The notes beneath the pieces are model-generated. The model was not told where the DNA came from, did not search any database, and was given only the letters and a program-made list of their open reading frames with translations. The position numbers and the translations under genes were made by a program. From NCBI GenBank assembly GCA_018340375.1, contig JAFFJZ010000084.1, positions 124,001 to 188,000 of the forward strand: a stretch of DNA of 64,000 bases. The letters run 5' to 3'. Below are positions 34,662 through 45,436 of this stretch, in pieces. The DNA comes from Gonatopus flavifemur. Its lineage: Eukaryota; Arthropoda; Insecta; Hymenoptera; Dryinidae. Each line of letters starts with the position of its first letter. Position 1 is the stretch's first letter.

Positions 34662-36240
34662 TGTTAAAAAATGCATGATACGCAAAAACTAAGACCGCCA
34701 TTCAATTCTTTGGGAGAAATTACAGGGGAAATGAGAGTTTAGAAATATATTCCAGCACTCAATTCGTTATAAACAAAAAAATAAACAATTATATGTATCG
34801 GACCTTACATCTGCCCATAGCCAAACCGATGGGAATTGGGGGAAGTTCAATACTGGAATGAAGACAAGGGTAGGATAGATGATTTTCCATGGGAAAAAAT
34901 TGGGAATGCCAATTGTTTAAACAATTATTGTTTACACAATTTGTTGAAAAATGCGTGATATGTGAAAGCTGAGACCGTCATTCGATTCTACGGGAAAACT
35001 TACTCGGGGAATGAGAGTTTGAGAATTTATTCTAGTACTCAATTTGGTATAAAAAAATTAATACACAATTATATGTATTGCACCCCACTTCTGCCCACAG
35101 CCTAACCAAAGGAAATTGTGGTAAGGCCAATATCCGAATGAGAACAAGGGTGGGGAAGATGATTTTTCATGAGAAAAAAATCAGGTTCTCCAATTGTTTA
35201 ATCAATTAATGTTTCAACGATTCGTTTAAAAATTCATAATACGTAAAAACTAAGACCGTTATACGATTCTACAGAAGAAAATACTTTGAAATTAGGGGTT
35301 TGAAAGTTTGTCCAACAATAATTGTTGAAACAGTTGCAAAACCTGATTTTTGCTCATGAAAAATCATCTTGTCCACCCTTGTCCCCATTCCAATATTGAC
35401 CTTCTCACAATTCCCTTTTGTTTGGCTATGGGCAGGGGTAGGGTGCAATACACATAATCGTTTATTTATTTGTTTATACCAAATTGAGTGCTGGAATGAA
35501 TCCCCAAACTCTAATTCCCGGAGTAATTTTTCCCGTAGGATTGAATTACGGTCTCAGTGTTCACGTAACTCGAATTCTAAAAAAAATGGTTTCAACAATA
35601 ACACAGGGCAACATTTGATCTACGCTGGACCGCCAGGAACTGAGTGGGTATCTATAAGTTTTCGGGGTCGCTGATCACGATGAAGGGGTCTATATGACCC
35701 CATCACATCAGGATCAAGGTGAAATGAAGGTCAAACATCTTGAATCGGAAAAAATAATTTCTTTGACCCAAGATTATGAACGAGCGGGAAATTTTACATC
35801 CAGATATACTCTCACCTTTTTACCAAAGTCATATCTGCAGGTCATATGGAGGTCATCTGTAGGTCAAATCCTTCTTTTGAATGTTTTGTCTGATATTAGG
35901 TTGCGAAGTCTCTTGGATTAGGTGACTTTCATGTTCTCGAGGTCGCTGATCACGATGAAGGGGTCTATATGACCCCATCACATCTGCATCAAGGTCAAAT
36001 GAAGGTCAAACATCTTGAATCGGAAAATATAATTTTTTTGACCCAAGATTATGAACGAGCGGGAAATTTTACATCCAGATATACTCTTACGTTCCAATCA
36101 AAGTCATATCTGCAGGTCATATGGAGGTCATCTGTAGGTCAAATCCTTCTTTTGAATGTTTTGTCTGATATTAGGTTGCGAAGTCTCTTGGATTAGGTGA
36201 CTTTTATGTTTTCGAGGTCGCTGATCACGATGAACGGATT
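34662..36240. repeat. Subterminal tandem repeats of the outer element, left arm
   Basis: Two families follow each other. First, about 240-280-base units with GCCCATAGCC, AAACAATTATTGTTTA and ACTAAGACCG motifs repeat (34662-35290), turning to the opposite orientation near 35300-35570. Second, two full units of period 275 begin GGTCGCTGATCACGATGAAG at about 35664 and 35939, with a third start at about 36216. The similar 75-residue frames in these units (35694-35921 and 35969-36196) are repeat by-products. Confidence 0.8.
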
Positions 36241-36736
36241 TATATGACCCCTTCACATCAGGATCCAGATCATTTGAAGGTCGAGTGGAGAAGAAACCAT
36301 CGAAAAAACCTGAAAAAATTCATACACATGTTTTTGAAGTTGCTGAATCCGAATCAGGCGTTTTTTTACACTTTGGATCCATCCTAGAGGTCATCCAAGA
36401 TAATTTCAAAGTCACTTTGAAGTGTTGTCAGGATAAAAATGTGAAGGAAGATTAAAAAAACTTGAAAAATTCCCACCTATGTTTCCGAGGTCCGCGAATC
36501 GGAATCTGAAGTCGCTTGACCCCCAGAAGATGAGGTTCGAGGTCATTCCAAGAACAAGTGGAGAACCCTGCAAGTAAATTGCGACAGTTATGAGTGTGTG
36601 CAAAATCAAACGTGTTGGTTTCCTCCCTTGACGTTTCATCACATCAGGATGGAAGTTTTTAGACGCAAAATTTTTATCTTCACATACTCATGTTATACAG
36701 TTCATACATCTCAATGAATTTCAACAACAAATCAAC

Positions 36737-36950
36737 GTGTGGTTGCACCCAGGGCACCTCCACGTGGTGACGGTGGGCAACGGAGTTGTCTCACTATCTG
36801 GCGAAGTCCCTGGGTTGCGGCGTTCATGCCGTCATGGCAACCACACGGAAACGTATTACGAGACAGGGCTTCGGAAACCCAGAATCGGCGGCTGGTCAGG
36901 GTGGGAAAGCAGGCCCGCAGGCGTCGTCATCATGCGACCGTAGCTCTACA
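36737..36950 (+). other. GC-rich patch of unknown origin
   Basis: About 210 bases of clearly higher GC content, with a long open frame in three frames, sit between AT-rich repeat DNA and the start of the DDE-like pseudogene. This could be a fragment of another transposon or the original GC-rich 5' end of the gene. No motif decides. Confidence 0.4.
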
Positions 36951-38705
36951 TTGGTGGGAAACTTGGCCTCTGTAGAGTCAAATGTGACAAGTCAAAGTCC
37001 TTGCAAAAACTGTCCGGACATCTTTTGTGTTGTTCGTGGGCAGTACACGACGAAAATCAAATTCACATTCTTAGAAAGTTTGAAAAAAAAATATAATGGA
37101 TGCTTCACAATTGGAACTGATTCTTTAACTAATTCCTTCACTCCAAAAGTTGTCTGTAGTAGATGCCGCAATATTTTGGACAAAAAGAAAAGACAGATAT
37201 TTTCTTCTCCGATGAAATGGAGAAAGCCATCAAATCACGTGTCGGATTGATACTTTTGTTCAACTAATCTACATGGTTATAATCGTCATAATAAAGAATC
37301 TATCATTTATCCGCACGTAGCATCAGTAACTTTTCCTGTATTTATTGATGCTGAATCTGATGATAGTAGTATGGATATAGAAACAAGTGAATAAGAAGTT
37401 TTAACTCATGCAGATCATACATCAGACAATGTTGAAATGCTAGATCAATCTTCCGATACATCCGAAGAAGGAGAAGAAGAAATGGAATCTCACAAAATTT
37501 CATCAGATTCAGAAGATGAGGGCAATAGAAATCAAGAACAATTTGCCCAAGCTGATTTGAGTGATCTTTGTCGAGATTTGGGCCTTTCAAAAGAAAGTTC
37601 CGAACTTCTGGCGTCAAGACTTGAAGAAAAAAAATGCTTGGCTTCTGGAACGCACGTCACATATTACCGTTCAAGGGACAAATCGTTTAGAAAGTTTTTT
37701 ACAAAAACAAGCAACTTGATTTACTGCAGTGATGTCGGAGGTTTGGTATAGCAATTTGACATTGAATACAGACCTTGTCATTGGCGTCTTTTCATAGATT
37801 CCTCGATAAGAAGTTTGAAAGCTATCTTGCTTCACAATGGGAATTTGTATGCCCCTTAACCCGTTGCTCATTCTGTTTCAACGAAAGAAGAGTATCATGA
37901 TTTGCATCTCTCATTACAAAAATTGAAATATGATAAACCCAAATGGGATATTTGTGATGATTTGAAAATAAGTACCATCATGCTCGGTTTACAAGAAGGA
38001 TTCACTTCATATCCGTGTTTTCTTCGCGAGTGGAATAATCGAGCTCGAGATGAACACTATGTGAGAGAAGTCTGGCCTCCTAGAAGAAATTTAATTCCAG
38101 GCGTCAAAAATGTTTTGAAAGAAAGTTTGATACCTACACAAAAGGTTCTTCTACCGCCATTGCACATCAAATTAGGTCTTGCGAAGCAATTTGTTAAAGC
38201 AATGCGCGAAAATCAAAGCGATGCTTTCATGCATATCTTTCAAATCTTTCCATCGCTCTCTGAAGCTCAAATAAATGAGGGTGTTCTCACGGGACCTCAG
38301 ATGAGAGAGATGCTAAAAAATGAGGAATTTGAAGGACTAATGACCGATAAAGAAAAAGCTGCATGGCAAAGTTTCAGAAAAGTGACGAACAAATTTTTAG
38401 GAAATAACAAAGATCCTGGTTATAAAGATATTGTTCCTAGAATGTTGAATGACTTGAGAGAAGTTGGATGTCTTATGAATCTAAAACTCCACTTCTTGCA
38501 CTCTCATATCGATCACTTCCCCGAAAACCTAGGGGACTTCAGCGAAGAGCAAGGTGAGAGGATGCACCAGGATCTAAGAGAAGTCGAAGTAAGGTATCAA
38601 GCAGTTTGGGGTAAAAATATGCTAGCAGACTATTGTTGGAACTTGCAGAGGGAGTCAAATAAAACTCACAAAAGACAAGCAATCAGAAGATCATTCCTCA
38701 CTTAA
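36786..38705 (+). pseudogene. DDE-like arthropod transposon protein, four in-frame stops
   Basis: One reading frame runs through the whole interval without a frameshift but with stops at about 37248, 37393, 37749 and 37858. In order it shows CRNILDKKKRQIFSSPMKW with a following YFC segment, an acidic spacer (37437-37560), RLFIDSS and SLKAILLHNGN (about 37780-37840), WDICDDLKISTIMLGLQEG followed by YPCFLREW (about 37950-38030), LPPLHIKLGLAKQFVKAM (about 38150), and HFLHSHIDHFPENLG followed by EEQGERMHQD (about 38490-38575). This is a recurrent arthropod family. D in LFIDSS, D in CDDLK and E in EEQGER are candidate catalytic residues by position, which is an inference. The usual CFLCEW has become CFLREW, losing a probable zinc Cys. 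It lies centrally in the outer TIR element. I do not know an accepted superfamily name. Confidence 0.7.
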
Positions 38706-38979
38706 CGGAAACGTTCTCGAACCAATGAGTGATATAGCTGACATGACGATTTAGGTAAGGCTGTAGATTCACAAGGAATATCGGCTTAAACGTGTCTTCT
38801 ATGTTTGTTTCCTGCGTGAGAGATCAAGAATGACAACAAGGAGGCGTTACTGCTTAAAACAAGGTACGGTATTGTATTCAGTAAACACACGTATGAATTT
38901 TTGCGCATCTCTTGAAGGTTATTACTCTACTTTACATTGGATTGACTCCTAACTGGAATCGTTGGTGGTCAACCGACCT

Positions 38980-40209
38980 TGCAATAAAACTTAGACTAAT
39001 GAATAGAAATTTACTCCTTCTTACATCTCTCCGTGATCTATACCTGTTCGACTCAGATATAACATAACTTGAAAACGACATTGGAATGACCTCGAATGTC
39101 TGCTAGAAAAACTTCGCAAGACTAAACATACTTCAAATTCAGACTTGGGAATCTGAAAAACATGTGTATGTATTTTTATGGATGTTTTGGTAGTCCTCGC
39201 TCGATTTGATCATCGAATGACCTTGAACCTGACCAGATGTAGGTTAACCGAGCTCATATTCCGATTCGTAGACCTCGGAAACATAGGCAGGAATTTTTCC
39301 AGGTTTTTCGAACCATACTTCACATTTTCATCTCAAGAACACTTCGAAATGACCTTGAAATGACCGTCAATGACGTCTAGGATAGATCCAAAGTGTGAAT
39401 AAATGCCTGTTCCGGATTCAGCGACCTCAAAAACATGTGCATGAATGTTTTCAGTTTTTTTCGATGGTTTTTTCCCCACTTGACGTCCGAATGACCTTGA
39501 TCCTGATGTGATGGGGTCATATAGACCCCTTCATCGTGATCAGCGACCCCAAAAACATAAAAGTCACCTAATCCAAGAGACTTCTCAACCTAATATCAGA
39601 CAAAACATTCAAAAGGAGGATTTGACCTACAGATGACCCCCATATGACCTGCAGATATGACTTTGATTAACGCGTGAGAGTATATCTGGATGTAAAATTT
39701 CCCGCTCGTTCATAAGCTGGGGTCAAAAAAATTATATTCTTCGATTCAAGATGTTTGACCTTCATTTGACCTTGATCCTGATGTGATGGGGTCATATAGA
39801 CCCCTTCATCGTGATCAGCGACCCCAAAAACCTATAGTTACCCACTTAGTTCCTGGCAGTCCAGCGTAGATCAAATGTTGACCTGTGTAATTATTCAAAC
39901 AATTGACAAACCTGATTCTTTTCCATGAAAAATCATCTTTTCCACCCTTGTTCTCATTACAATATTGACCTTCTCACGATCCCTTCGGTTTGGCTATGGG
40001 CGGGAGTAGGGTGCCATTCATTTAATTGTTTATTTATTTTTTTATAACAAATTAAGTGCTGAAATGAATTTCCTAACTCTCATTCCCTGAGTAATTTTTC
40101 CCGTTGACTCGAATGACGGTCTCAGTTTTTACGTATCATGCATTTTTCAACAAATTGTTTAAACAATTGGCAAACCCGAACTTCTCTCATGAAAGATCAT
40201 CTTTCCCAC
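38980..40209. repeat. Right-arm subterminal repeats of the outer element
   Basis: Reverse complements of the left-arm units are seen: the GGGGTCATATAGACCCCTTC block at about 39509 and 39787, and the AAAATCATCTTTTCCACCC block at about 39930. The right arm stops at 40209-40214, where the RAG1-like element entered, and resumes at 45056. Confidence 0.8.
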
Positions 40210-40214
40210 CCTTG

Positions 40215-40249
40215 CACAGTGGGCCAGAAATCTAGTTGCGTGGCCAAAA
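40215..40249 (+). repeat. Left TIR of the RAG1-like element
   Basis: Block CACAGTGGGCCAG (40215-40227), a 12-base spacer, then GTGGCCAAAAACG. The CCAAAAACG part (40244-40252) matches the RSS nonamer ACAAAAACC at seven of nine positions, starting 22 bases after the heptamer. Confidence 0.85.
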
Positions 40250-41055
40250 ACGATTCTTTTTCAAATTGATCGAAATTAAATATAAACATCATAATTTGTT
40301 TCCATATACTTTGACACACTGAATCACAAAATATTGTTACTTTTGGTAGCTTAGGTCCCTCATAAAGGACATTTTTATTTCAAATTTATGTTGAAAAATG
40401 AATGCATTGTCATTGAGTTTATACATGCTCCGAACTCAATATCATTTCTCTAGACATTGCAGCAGTGCATATTTATCTTGTAATTGCATAATTCTAATGA
40501 TATTTGTAAAGAAATAACATTTTCCATGCTATATTTTTAGTCTAATCATTTCAGTTTGTCTCATTTAATTAGGTTTTACTGCACTTCTGTACCTTTGGAT
40601 TGAACCTTCCCCGAGCTTCCACTTCCAAATGGACAGAATGATATACCAAACTTTTCGTGAAAGAGTTCTCAACACTGTGGATATGCCCCTTTTTGCCCGT
40701 TTTCATTCAGAAGTCAGAAAAATCGTATTTAATGTGAATGAAAACTCGTTACGTCAATGGGACAAATATTTGAACAAGTGGTAAAATTGAAAATTTCATT
40801 AGAACCGTCTGGATTCTGGTGTACAGAGGTTTTTAGGGTTGCTGATTATGAATCTGAGGTCAGATTTTGCAAATTCAAGATGGCGGATCCAATATGGCGG
40901 AATAAAATTTGAAAATTCATCAAATTTTCTTAACCCCATAGACACCAATTGTTGCCGTTTTAATGGACCATCAATGGTCCAACGATGCTGATAGCGGCCC
41001 TTTAATGGTCCTTTGAAACGCCAGTATTTGTGTGTGTTGGGAAGGTTCTTCGCTA

Positions 41056-41438
41056 GTGTTGCCGCGAGCCGCAAAACGAGCCGTAACGAGCTTTAGATTT
41101 CAACTGGATTCAAATAGGACTATGAGACGTGAAAATTGTCTGAATACTTGGTTGGATGGTCCTATAGTCTCATTCAAAAGTTCATATAAACTCGTAGTTC
41201 TGTAATTTGAATTTGCAACCGATTTCTACATCCAACAGCATAGGTCCAGCTCGAGTATAGATTGATTTAAAACTTTTTTCAATAAAGATATATCACAATT
41301 TGAACCTTCAAATTCAGTTGAAGGTCTGATAAATTGGATTTTGGGGCAATTTCGTTGACTAAAGAGCAGGTCACTTTGGATTCAGATAATTTAAAACCTG
41401 GAATTCGTTACGGCTTATTTTGCGGCTCGCGGCAACAT
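41056..41438. mobile_element. MITE inside the RAG1-like element, about 37-bp TIRs
   Basis: TGTTGCCGCGAGCCGCAAAA at the left and TTTTGCGGCTCGCGGCAACA at the right bound 383 bp. TA lies outside each end (41054-41055 and 41439-41440), and the short interior also pairs around GGACTATGAGAC and its complement. It sits about 170 bases upstream of the RAG1-like gene and so in its 5' region. Confidence 0.82.
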
Positions 41439-41611
41439 TACTCTTCGCTTATGATTCTGATGCGTTATATGCTATACAAAGATTATCGGAGAAGTTCGGT
41501 TAATGGCACTTAGTTTATCACATGAACCTCATCTTTCAGGATAAAGTGAGCATTTCATCAATATTCAGTCTCTTTCATTTTTGTAAGAGTCGATTCAGTT
41601 TATAGCAGCTG

Positions 41612-43796
41612 GTGAATGTGAAAGTTTCGTTTCATGTGCATAAAATGAAATTCACCAAAAGAGAAATTCTTGAGTTGCTTTCAAATTCACCAAAAAAAGA
41701 TTCAGTTGTTACATACATATTAAATAAGCTCAATAAAAACGTAAGTGATTTTGATAAAAAAAATATAGATTGTCTTAAGCTTGCATTATCAACTATCAAA
41801 AGAAAACGGGATATAAAATTTGAGGCTGCAAATAGAATGACTGATAGATTTCTTTTGAAAAATAAAAAATGGCTTGATTCTCAATTCGTTTTACCTGATT
41901 TTATATTCAGATCCTCAGTAGCAGGTCCTGGTAGAAAATCTCTTGATTACACGGAGAAGTCTGATAGATCAAAAAGACGATATGTTTCAGCTATTAGTGC
42001 TGCCAATGCTAATGATCCACAAAGACTTCTATCGGCGTGCACGTCATGCAGCTAATGTATCTGGACGGAATGATGTGAAGGTAATACTAAATGAAATGAC
42101 AAAAAGTCCCTCTCGTGCTTCTAAGGTGATGAAATTAATGAATATGGCACCGTCTTCAATTATAAAGAAAACTCCTTTAGAAGCTCTAGTTTTTCTATTA
42201 GATCAATCTTTATCAAAGGAGACATACAATGCTATACGTCAAGAATCTAAGAATTGCGGAGCTGACATATGGCCAGCTTACAATAACTTAAGAGAAACTA
42301 AAAATATTTTGAGACCACCAAAAGATGACATTCTGATAAATGAACATATAGCACAGGTTTCCGTTCAATCACTATTGAACCATACAAGTAAACGAATAGT
42401 CGAAATGCAAGAAGAAGTTTTACTGAGAGTGATGGATACATATGCATTAACAGAATCAGAATTTGTTTTAACATGTTCTTGGGGATTCGATGGTAGCAGT
42501 GGTCATTCAAGGTATAAGCAACATTTTAATATTGGTTCAGATGATGTCGGCTCAAATGATGAAAATATTTTCGCAACCACACTGATTCCTTTACAATTAA
42601 CATGCCAAAATGGAGAGGTAATTTGGTACAATAATGCTTCACAATCTCCAAGATTTTGTCGTCCTATTAAATTAGAATTTATCAAAGAATCAGCGGAAGT
42701 GATTCTGTCCCAAAAATTGGAAATTCAAAATCAGATTGATCAATTGAATACCTTGAGTATCGTGATGAGCAGTGGCCATGAAATAAGAATCCATTTTTCT
42801 ATGCATTTAACTTTGATTGATGGAAAGGTATTGCAAATCTTAACAAACACCAAATCCTCACAGAGCTGCCCTATTTGCAAATCTACTCCAAAACAATTTA
42901 ATATTATAGAGAATATTCTTGGGCAAACAAACACTTTTCTTCCTGATCAGAACTCACTTCAGTATGGTGTTAGTCCGTTACATGCATGGATTAGATGGTT
43001 CGAATGTTGTTTGCACATAGCCTATCGAATGAATATCAAAAAGTGGCAGGTCAGAACTTATGAGCAGAAAAAGCTGTTTGCAGAACAAAAAGCTCAAATA
43101 CAAAAATCCTTACATGTGAAATTAGGTCTAATAGTCGATAAACCAAAATCAGGTGGTAGTGGTAGTACCAACGATGGAAACACGGCGCGTAGAGCATTCC
43201 AAAATGCAGATGTTTTCGCTGACTGCTTGAACATTGATTATCAGTTGGTGCATAACTTTAAAATTATTCTCATTTCTCTTTCTTGCCAACTCCCTGTCAA
43301 CGTAAAAAAATTCCAAGAGTTCTGTATGGATACAGCGAAATTATATATTTCCCTTTATCCATGGTACCCTATGCCATCCACAGTTCATAAGATATTAGTT
43401 CATGCTGGAGACATAATGAGATACTGTGTTCTACCAGTAGGTATGTTTGGAGGGGAGGCATCTGAATCTCGTAATAAAGACTATCAAAGTATTAGACTCA
43501 ACCATAGTAGACATTGTAGCAGGGAAGCGAATTTGGAAGATTTGTTTTATCGCATAATGAATTCCTCTGATTCAATTGTATCCAACATGAGTATCATATC
43601 TCGAATTCGCAGAAGAAAACGATTGCCATTACCAGTGGAAGTCAGACAGCTACTTTCGATAGATGACAGAGATAGTGATGATGATGATAATGATGAGTGC
43701 AAAACAGGAGATGTGGAACAGACTGAATTTAATTCTTTCAATGAATTGTTAGATGGGGTAGAATTATCTGATGAAGAAATCAGTGATGATGATTGA
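41612..43796 (+). pseudogene. RAG1-like (Transib-type) transposase, one frameshift
   Basis: The gene runs in one frame from 41612 (or the ATG at 41645, MKFTKREILELLSN) to about 42030, then in the +1 frame to 43796, for about 720 residues. The break lies at about 42020-42050, between NDPQRLLS and RRARHAANVSG. Residues are numbered in the 617-residue downstream frame. D183 lies in WGFDGSSGHSRYKQ (compare CDGMGDVSEKHG of RAG1). D293 lies in LIDGKVLQIL, followed by the zinc pair CPICK (compare the GYDEK...CTLC region). LHAWIRWFECCLHIAYRM parallels the LHCDIGNA helix. E508 lies in ASESRNKDYQ, after MPSTVHKILVHAGDI (compare HKTLAHVPEI...GNESGNK). The order and spacing of the DDE core match RAG1/Transib, which cut next to a CAC heptamer through hairpin intermediates. 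The tail is strongly acidic. RAG1 comparisons are from memory. Confidence 0.88.
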
Positions 43797-43799
43797 ATA

Positions 43800-44395
43800 A
43801 ATATTAATCATAAATGATTGAAAAATGTTAACAAAACTACAAAAAAAACAAAAAAAAAGACAAAAATGAAAAAAAAAGACAAAAAAAAATACAAAAAAAA
43901 AGTGATAGAAAAAATACAAAAAAAAGTAAATAAAAAAAATACGGGATGTAAATTCGGACTAGGAGCCTCCTTGTGGCACATCCTAGGTGCATAACTGCAG
44001 CGAATCTTAGCCGTGAATCAAGTTGTATAACTGAATTGTCGTTGCTTCAAAAAAGTAAAGTGTGTGTATTTGGAAGGTATCTTATAGAATTTTTTCTGTA
44101 AGAAAAAGACAACTTTCGACAAAAAATTCTTTAATAATTCGTAATTAGCAGCCTAAAAAACTTCAAATAACATTGTTCTCGCACACTTCATGAATTTCAA
44201 TAATTTTGGATATCATATCGATTCCATCATCTTGAATTTCAAATTTTGTACCTAATGTGTAGAATTAACAACCTTGGCCACCATCAAACACAGGATTTTA
44301 TTTCAAATCTTCGGAAATCATGTAGGTCTCACCATTTTAAATGAGGAATTTTGACATCGAATTCGAAACCAGCGATCCCAAAAACCTCTTAGTGA
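43800..44395. other. A-rich 3' region of the RAG1-like element
   Basis: AATAAATATTAATCATAAAT just after the stop can serve as a polyadenylation signal (AATAAA at 43797-43802). A run of poly-A tracts broken by single G or C follows at 43840-43945. No further gene, and specifically no RAG2-like frame, is seen. Confidence 0.6.
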
Positions 44396-44620
44396 CACAG
44401 TAAAAAATTTTTCGTCATTGTGTAAAGTGTTAAAATTTGTGTGTCAAATATTCCACATTTGCGAGTGTTGATTCAACACAATCATTGTGTTAACACAAAT
44501 GGATTCAACACAATCGTTTGTGTCAACACAACGATTGTGTTGAATCAACACTCTAGAATGTTAAATATTCAACACACAAATTTTAACACTTTACACAATG
44601 ACGAAAAATTTTTTACTGTG
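44396..44620. mobile_element. Palindromic MITE inside the RAG1-like element
   Basis: Ends CACAGTAAAAAATTTTTCG and CGAAAAATTTTTTACTGTG bound 225 bp built from modules like CAACACAATCGTTGTG. A GA dinucleotide flanks both sides, unlike the TA of the others. The terminal CACAGT/ACTGTG resembles both the host element's heptamer and the CACTGT ends at 6617 and 59731; this may be coincidence. Confidence 0.75.
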
Positions 44621-44640
44621 GAAGAGCCAAAGGGAATTCA

Positions 44641-45037
44641 ATGGATTTGAAAATGAAAATCCGTCGTGTTGGAACCGCTATATGGAATTTTCCAAATCTG
44701 AATACAGATTTGAAATCAGTGACCTTGAAAACCCCTCAGGAAAAAATTTTCAGGAAATGCGGTGAATTTGAGCATTTAAACTCGCCATATCAAATCCGTC
44801 ATGTTGAATTCCCAAAATCTGGCAACAGATCCGTGATCAGCGACCCTGGAAACCCCTGGAAAAGAATTTTCAAGGAATTCGGAGAATTTCAACATTCGAG
44901 CCCGCCATATTGGATTCGCCATGTTGAATTTTCCCAATCTGACTGTAGATTCGGAATCAGCGACCTCAAAAACTCTTATATGCCAGGTTTAGAACAATTC
45001 CGACGACATTTTTAATTTTGGCCACTTTTTCAGCTAC
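44641..45037. repeat. Subterminal repeats at the right end of the RAG1-like element
   Basis: Three diverged copies of about 110 bases share TGAATTYYCCAAATCTG-like and ATCAGCGACCC-like phrases (44660-44730, 44800-44870, 44925-44985). Inverted relatives lie near the left end (about 40825-40960). The 124-residue frame across them is a repeat by-product. Such repeats could be transposase binding sites. Confidence 0.65.
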
Positions 45038-45050
45038 CTGGCCCACTGTG
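45026..45050 (-). repeat. Right TIR of the RAG1-like element
   Basis: Read on the minus strand from 45050: CACAGTGGGCCAG, then 12 bases, then GTGGCCAAAAT (to about 45015). The 13-base outer block and 10-base inner block are identical to the left TIR; the 12-base spacer is not. The A-tract is shorter than on the left, so its nonamer resemblance is weaker. Confidence 0.85.
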
Positions 45051-45436
45051 CCTTGTCCCATTCCAATGTTGACTCCCCCGTAATTCCAGCTGGTTTGCCC
45101 ATGGGCTATGATGTGTTAACTGAAAGCACCGTTGGAACGGAATTTGAAATCCCTAACAACAGTAATCCCGAAAAAATTGGGGTGACATTTCATCGTATTC
45201 GCACACGATTAGTAATATGTACCAAGATTTCGGAATTACTCACGTTCGTTATTCAAAATTCCGGCCCAACGATGCTCCGGGCTAACGGAGCTCTACCCAT
45301 AAATGTATGATTTTCGCTTACAAAAGATCAGTGTTGAATAAAATAATCGTAATAATTTTACCCCGATATTTTCATACAAAGAATAATTGATACTTCAAAT
45401 ATGTTTTCATTATTATATTAATTTCCGAATTCACAG

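Larger units (their letters stand above)
40215..45050 (+). mobile_element. RAG1/Transib-like DNA transposon, CACAGTG ends, 5-bp TSD
   Basis: A 4,836-bp insertion has both ends starting CACAGTGGGCCAG, followed by 12 unrelated bases and then GTGGCCAAAA on both sides. It is flanked by exact 5-bp direct repeats CCTTG (40210-40214 and 45051-45055). The first seven bases equal the consensus heptamer of V(D)J recombination signals. Transib elements, the accepted ancestors of RAG1, have CAC-starting TIRs and 5-bp GC-rich target duplications. The single gene inside is RAG1-like. No kelch-type RAG2 partner is present. Two MITEs (41056-41438 and 44396-44620) entered later. Confidence 0.92.
27283..45106. 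mobile_element. Outer TIR transposon hosting BEL and RAG1-like insertions
   Basis: Both ends carry GCCCATGGGCAAACCAGC (left at 27283, reverse complement ending at 45106) and continue as matching inverted sequence. TA flanks both ends (27281-27282 and 45107-45108). Without the BEL element (27412-34656) and the RAG1-like element (40215-45050) plus one copy of each target duplication, about 5.7 kb remain. The arms hold subterminal tandem repeats in opposite orientation, and the middle holds the dead DDE-like gene at 36786-38705, the likely former transposase. The pairing of the two ends across 17.8 kb is seen directly; that the central gene belonged to it is inferred. Confidence 0.82.

Noticed and set aside
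35694..36196. Two similar 75-residue frames in tandem
   Set aside because: By-products of the 275-base tandem repeat, with no known family.
44641..45015. A 124-residue frame next to the RAG1-like gene as a possible RAG2-like partner
   Set aside because: It is a repeat array without kelch motifs; the apparent peptide repeats follow the DNA repeats.
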